From positions 62,001 through 126,000 of the forward strand of contig CALSFV010000260.1 of assembly GCA_943737045.1 (NCBI GenBank): DNA of 64,000 nucleotides. Direction: 5' to 3'. The notes beneath the pieces were generated by a model. The model was not told the DNA's origin. It made no database searches and was given only the letters and a program-made list of their open reading frames with translations. Position 1 is the stretch's first letter. Each line of letters begins with the position of its first letter. This stretch comes from Parapristionchus giblindavisi (taxonomy: Eukaryota; Nematoda; Chromadorea; Rhabditida; Diplogasteridae). Below are positions 62,547 through 64,000 of the stretch, in pieces. Position numbers and translations under genes: made by a program.

Positions 62547-64000
62547 TCATTTCAACCCTTGCAGAGCTTGAGCCACCGAACCTGAAACAGTAAAACTAAG
62601 CAAATAGAATGAACTATCGACTTGAAAATAAACTCAGTTATCGATAGAAATACCGTACCATCAGCAGCTTTTTGAATCTGTTCCGCGAGAAAAGAATCAG
62701 CTTTGGCCTTCTCTTGTGCCGTCGGGTCGAAATGCAGCGGACACTTGCCATTGGCGTTCTTACTGCAAGAAACAGGAAGATAAGACTACGATAAAGAAGA
62801 TCATAGGTCCAGTTGTGGTATAGTAAATTATGTATTCAACCATTTTCTTGTATGTGCCCTAACAATAAAATGTCATTGCGCACTCGCATATAAACTATTA
62901 TTATTATTCAAAGATCACTCACAGTGGCTCGTTAGCTCTGTAGAAGTGCTTGTAGTCCTCGATGAGAGCCTTGCACACATAACACGAGAGGGCGCCGCAC
63001 GGACACGTGATCTTGTTGCAGCCATCGATCTGAAAATGTCTATTCTCTCCATACATGGGCGGGGTACAGGGGTATCCGAACGAAAAATGGTTAATTTTAC
63101 AGGGGGCCTTCACATTTATTGTTAATTCAATAATGTCGCCAAAACGTCATTTTTTACAGGGGGCATTCCACAAATTTTCGAAAAGCTCTAATTTTGCAGG
63201 GGGCACCCCATGTCGGCGCCAATATATGATTCTATCTACAAATCAAATAGATCAAAGATTAAATTACCATCTCGAAAAGACATAGACCGAATAGCTATCG
63301 CGTTACATATTATAAAAATGCGTTCAGGTTGAGTTTTCGGAAAGTTCAGGCCCAAATGTGGCCAGGCTTCGTAGTTTGTAACGTACTTTTCGACCTACAT
63401 ATGATCAAAGAGCAAACCTTAACGAAGGCTTTCTTGCACCGGGGACATTCATGTCTCATCATTTCCGTCAGTTTTTCCTCCATTTTCTTTCTCATCGCTT
63501 CAGGATCAAACTCTTCGCACGTTCGACCAGCGTGCTCCTCCTTCCATTCGCGGCCACATTGTCTGTATAATATAAATAAATAAATGTTCATTAATATGGT
63601 ACATACATGGGCGCCAACATGGGCGTGTCCCCTGTAAAATTAGGGCTTTTCGAACTTTTGTGGAATGCCCCCTGTAAAACTGACGTTTAGATGAATTTAA
63701 AAAAAAGTGAAGGCCACCTGTAAAATTAACCATTTTTCGTATACCCCATGTAGAATCCAGCTCCAGGTATCCCGCCCATGTATGATATGGTATCATTTAT
63801 TATTTATAAACATTTTCAGGCTTTATGAACAAAGCAAGAAACAAGGATCAGTGGAGCCATCTCGTGTCACTACAAATCCGGTGATCCAGTTGATCGATAG
63901 TTTAAATGTAAAATGTACGGTAACATTTTTCAAATCGATTACGACTGATGTGTCCCAAGTATCTCCACTCACCTACAGTACTGAAATCCACACTGTGGTC
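62547..64000 (-). CDS. RNF216-like: ligase D: RNF216-like RBR E3 ligase, C-terminal half, cut by window edge
   Basis: Minus-strand exons 64000-63973 (partial), 63562-63418, 63029-62933, 62762-62659, 62581-62547 (TGA). Exon lengths 145, 104 and 35 equal those of ligase C, and the protein is nearly the same: PQCGFQYCR of the [40 protein letters not shown]2 [20 protein letters not shown] with the predicted catalytic Cys, then [16 protein letters not shown] and a tail ending QALQGLK. Unlike C, the segment after RING2 is KALIEDYKHFYRANEP as in ligase A, and the DPT motif has His where C has Trp. It lies tail to tail with C. The 5' half is outside the window. Confidence 0.88.
63046..63228. mobile_element. 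family C repeat in an intron of ligase D
   Basis: ACATGGGCGGGGTACAGGGG to CACCCCATGTCGGCGCCAAT; reverse relative to 32630-32826. Confidence 0.6.
63603..63784. mobile_element. family C repeat in the next intron of ligase D
   Basis: ATACATGGGCGCCAACATGG to GTATCCCGCCCATGTATGAT; opposite orientation to the copy at 63046-63228. Confidence 0.6.

Overview
The window is from a eukaryotic genome, most likely a nematode. Genes are split into many short exons (about 35-200 nt) with GT..AG introns and T-rich TTTCAG acceptors. Some acceptors lie against or just before an ATG, as spliced-leader addition would give. The proteasome beta-5 protein has a short insert after GTTTLAF that I recall from nematode orthologues. 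Introns and spacers are full of palindromic transposon remnants. I see no bacterial or viral gene organisation and no CRISPR. All exon models below were read by eye from splice sites, reading phase and comparison between paralogues; none has transcript support.

Left third (1-19.6 kb): a possible 3' end of a plus-strand gene, an intronless tRNA-Tyr(GUA), then a large minus-strand gene of unknown function. That gene seems to encode a single-pass membrane protein whose tail exons (2.0-3.2 kb) lie about 11.8 kb from the next exon. The long intron holds a roughly 63-bp minisatellite of about 30 copies, GA/CT tracts and many MITEs. At 19.97-22.24 kb is a clear eight-exon proteasome subunit beta-5 gene, divergent from the membrane-protein gene.

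Right two thirds (23-64 kb): a cluster of four RBR-type E3 ubiquitin ligases most like RNF216/TRIAD3. A (23.06-37.45 kb, 806 aa), B (39.39-45.18 kb, 597 aa) and C (49.82-59.05 kb, 587 aa) lie head to tail. D (62.55 kb to the window end, minus strand) is a near copy of C in tail-to-tail orientation. C has the order CUE-like / Pro-rich linker / degenerate RING-like zinc module / charged helix / second CUE-like segment / RING1-IBR-RING2. The first zinc module and RING1 share the same run of intron phases (1-0-1-2), so a CUE+RING block appears to have duplicated inside an ancestral gene. A has lost the first CUE and gained an acidic SIM-like N-terminus and a long VPQ-rich linker. B keeps the predicted catalytic Cys of RING2 but has lost the last Cys pair.

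Mobile DNA: a degenerate Tc1/mariner element with an 8-bp-TSD hAT-like foldback nested in it sits in the last intron of A. Three more hAT-like MITEs have exact 8-bp TSDs. There are two large elements with long inverted arms (one around a LINE reverse-transcriptase fragment), about 19 copies of a TTAA-flanked palindromic MITE and several other palindromic families. An intron of C holds a decayed minus-strand PCNA gene copy between arrays of an ATAAGAAAT motif. A fragment of a secretory-pathway Ca2+-ATPase gene lies between C and D. The words TACGGTAG and GATCTTT recur through introns, often at 5' splice sites.
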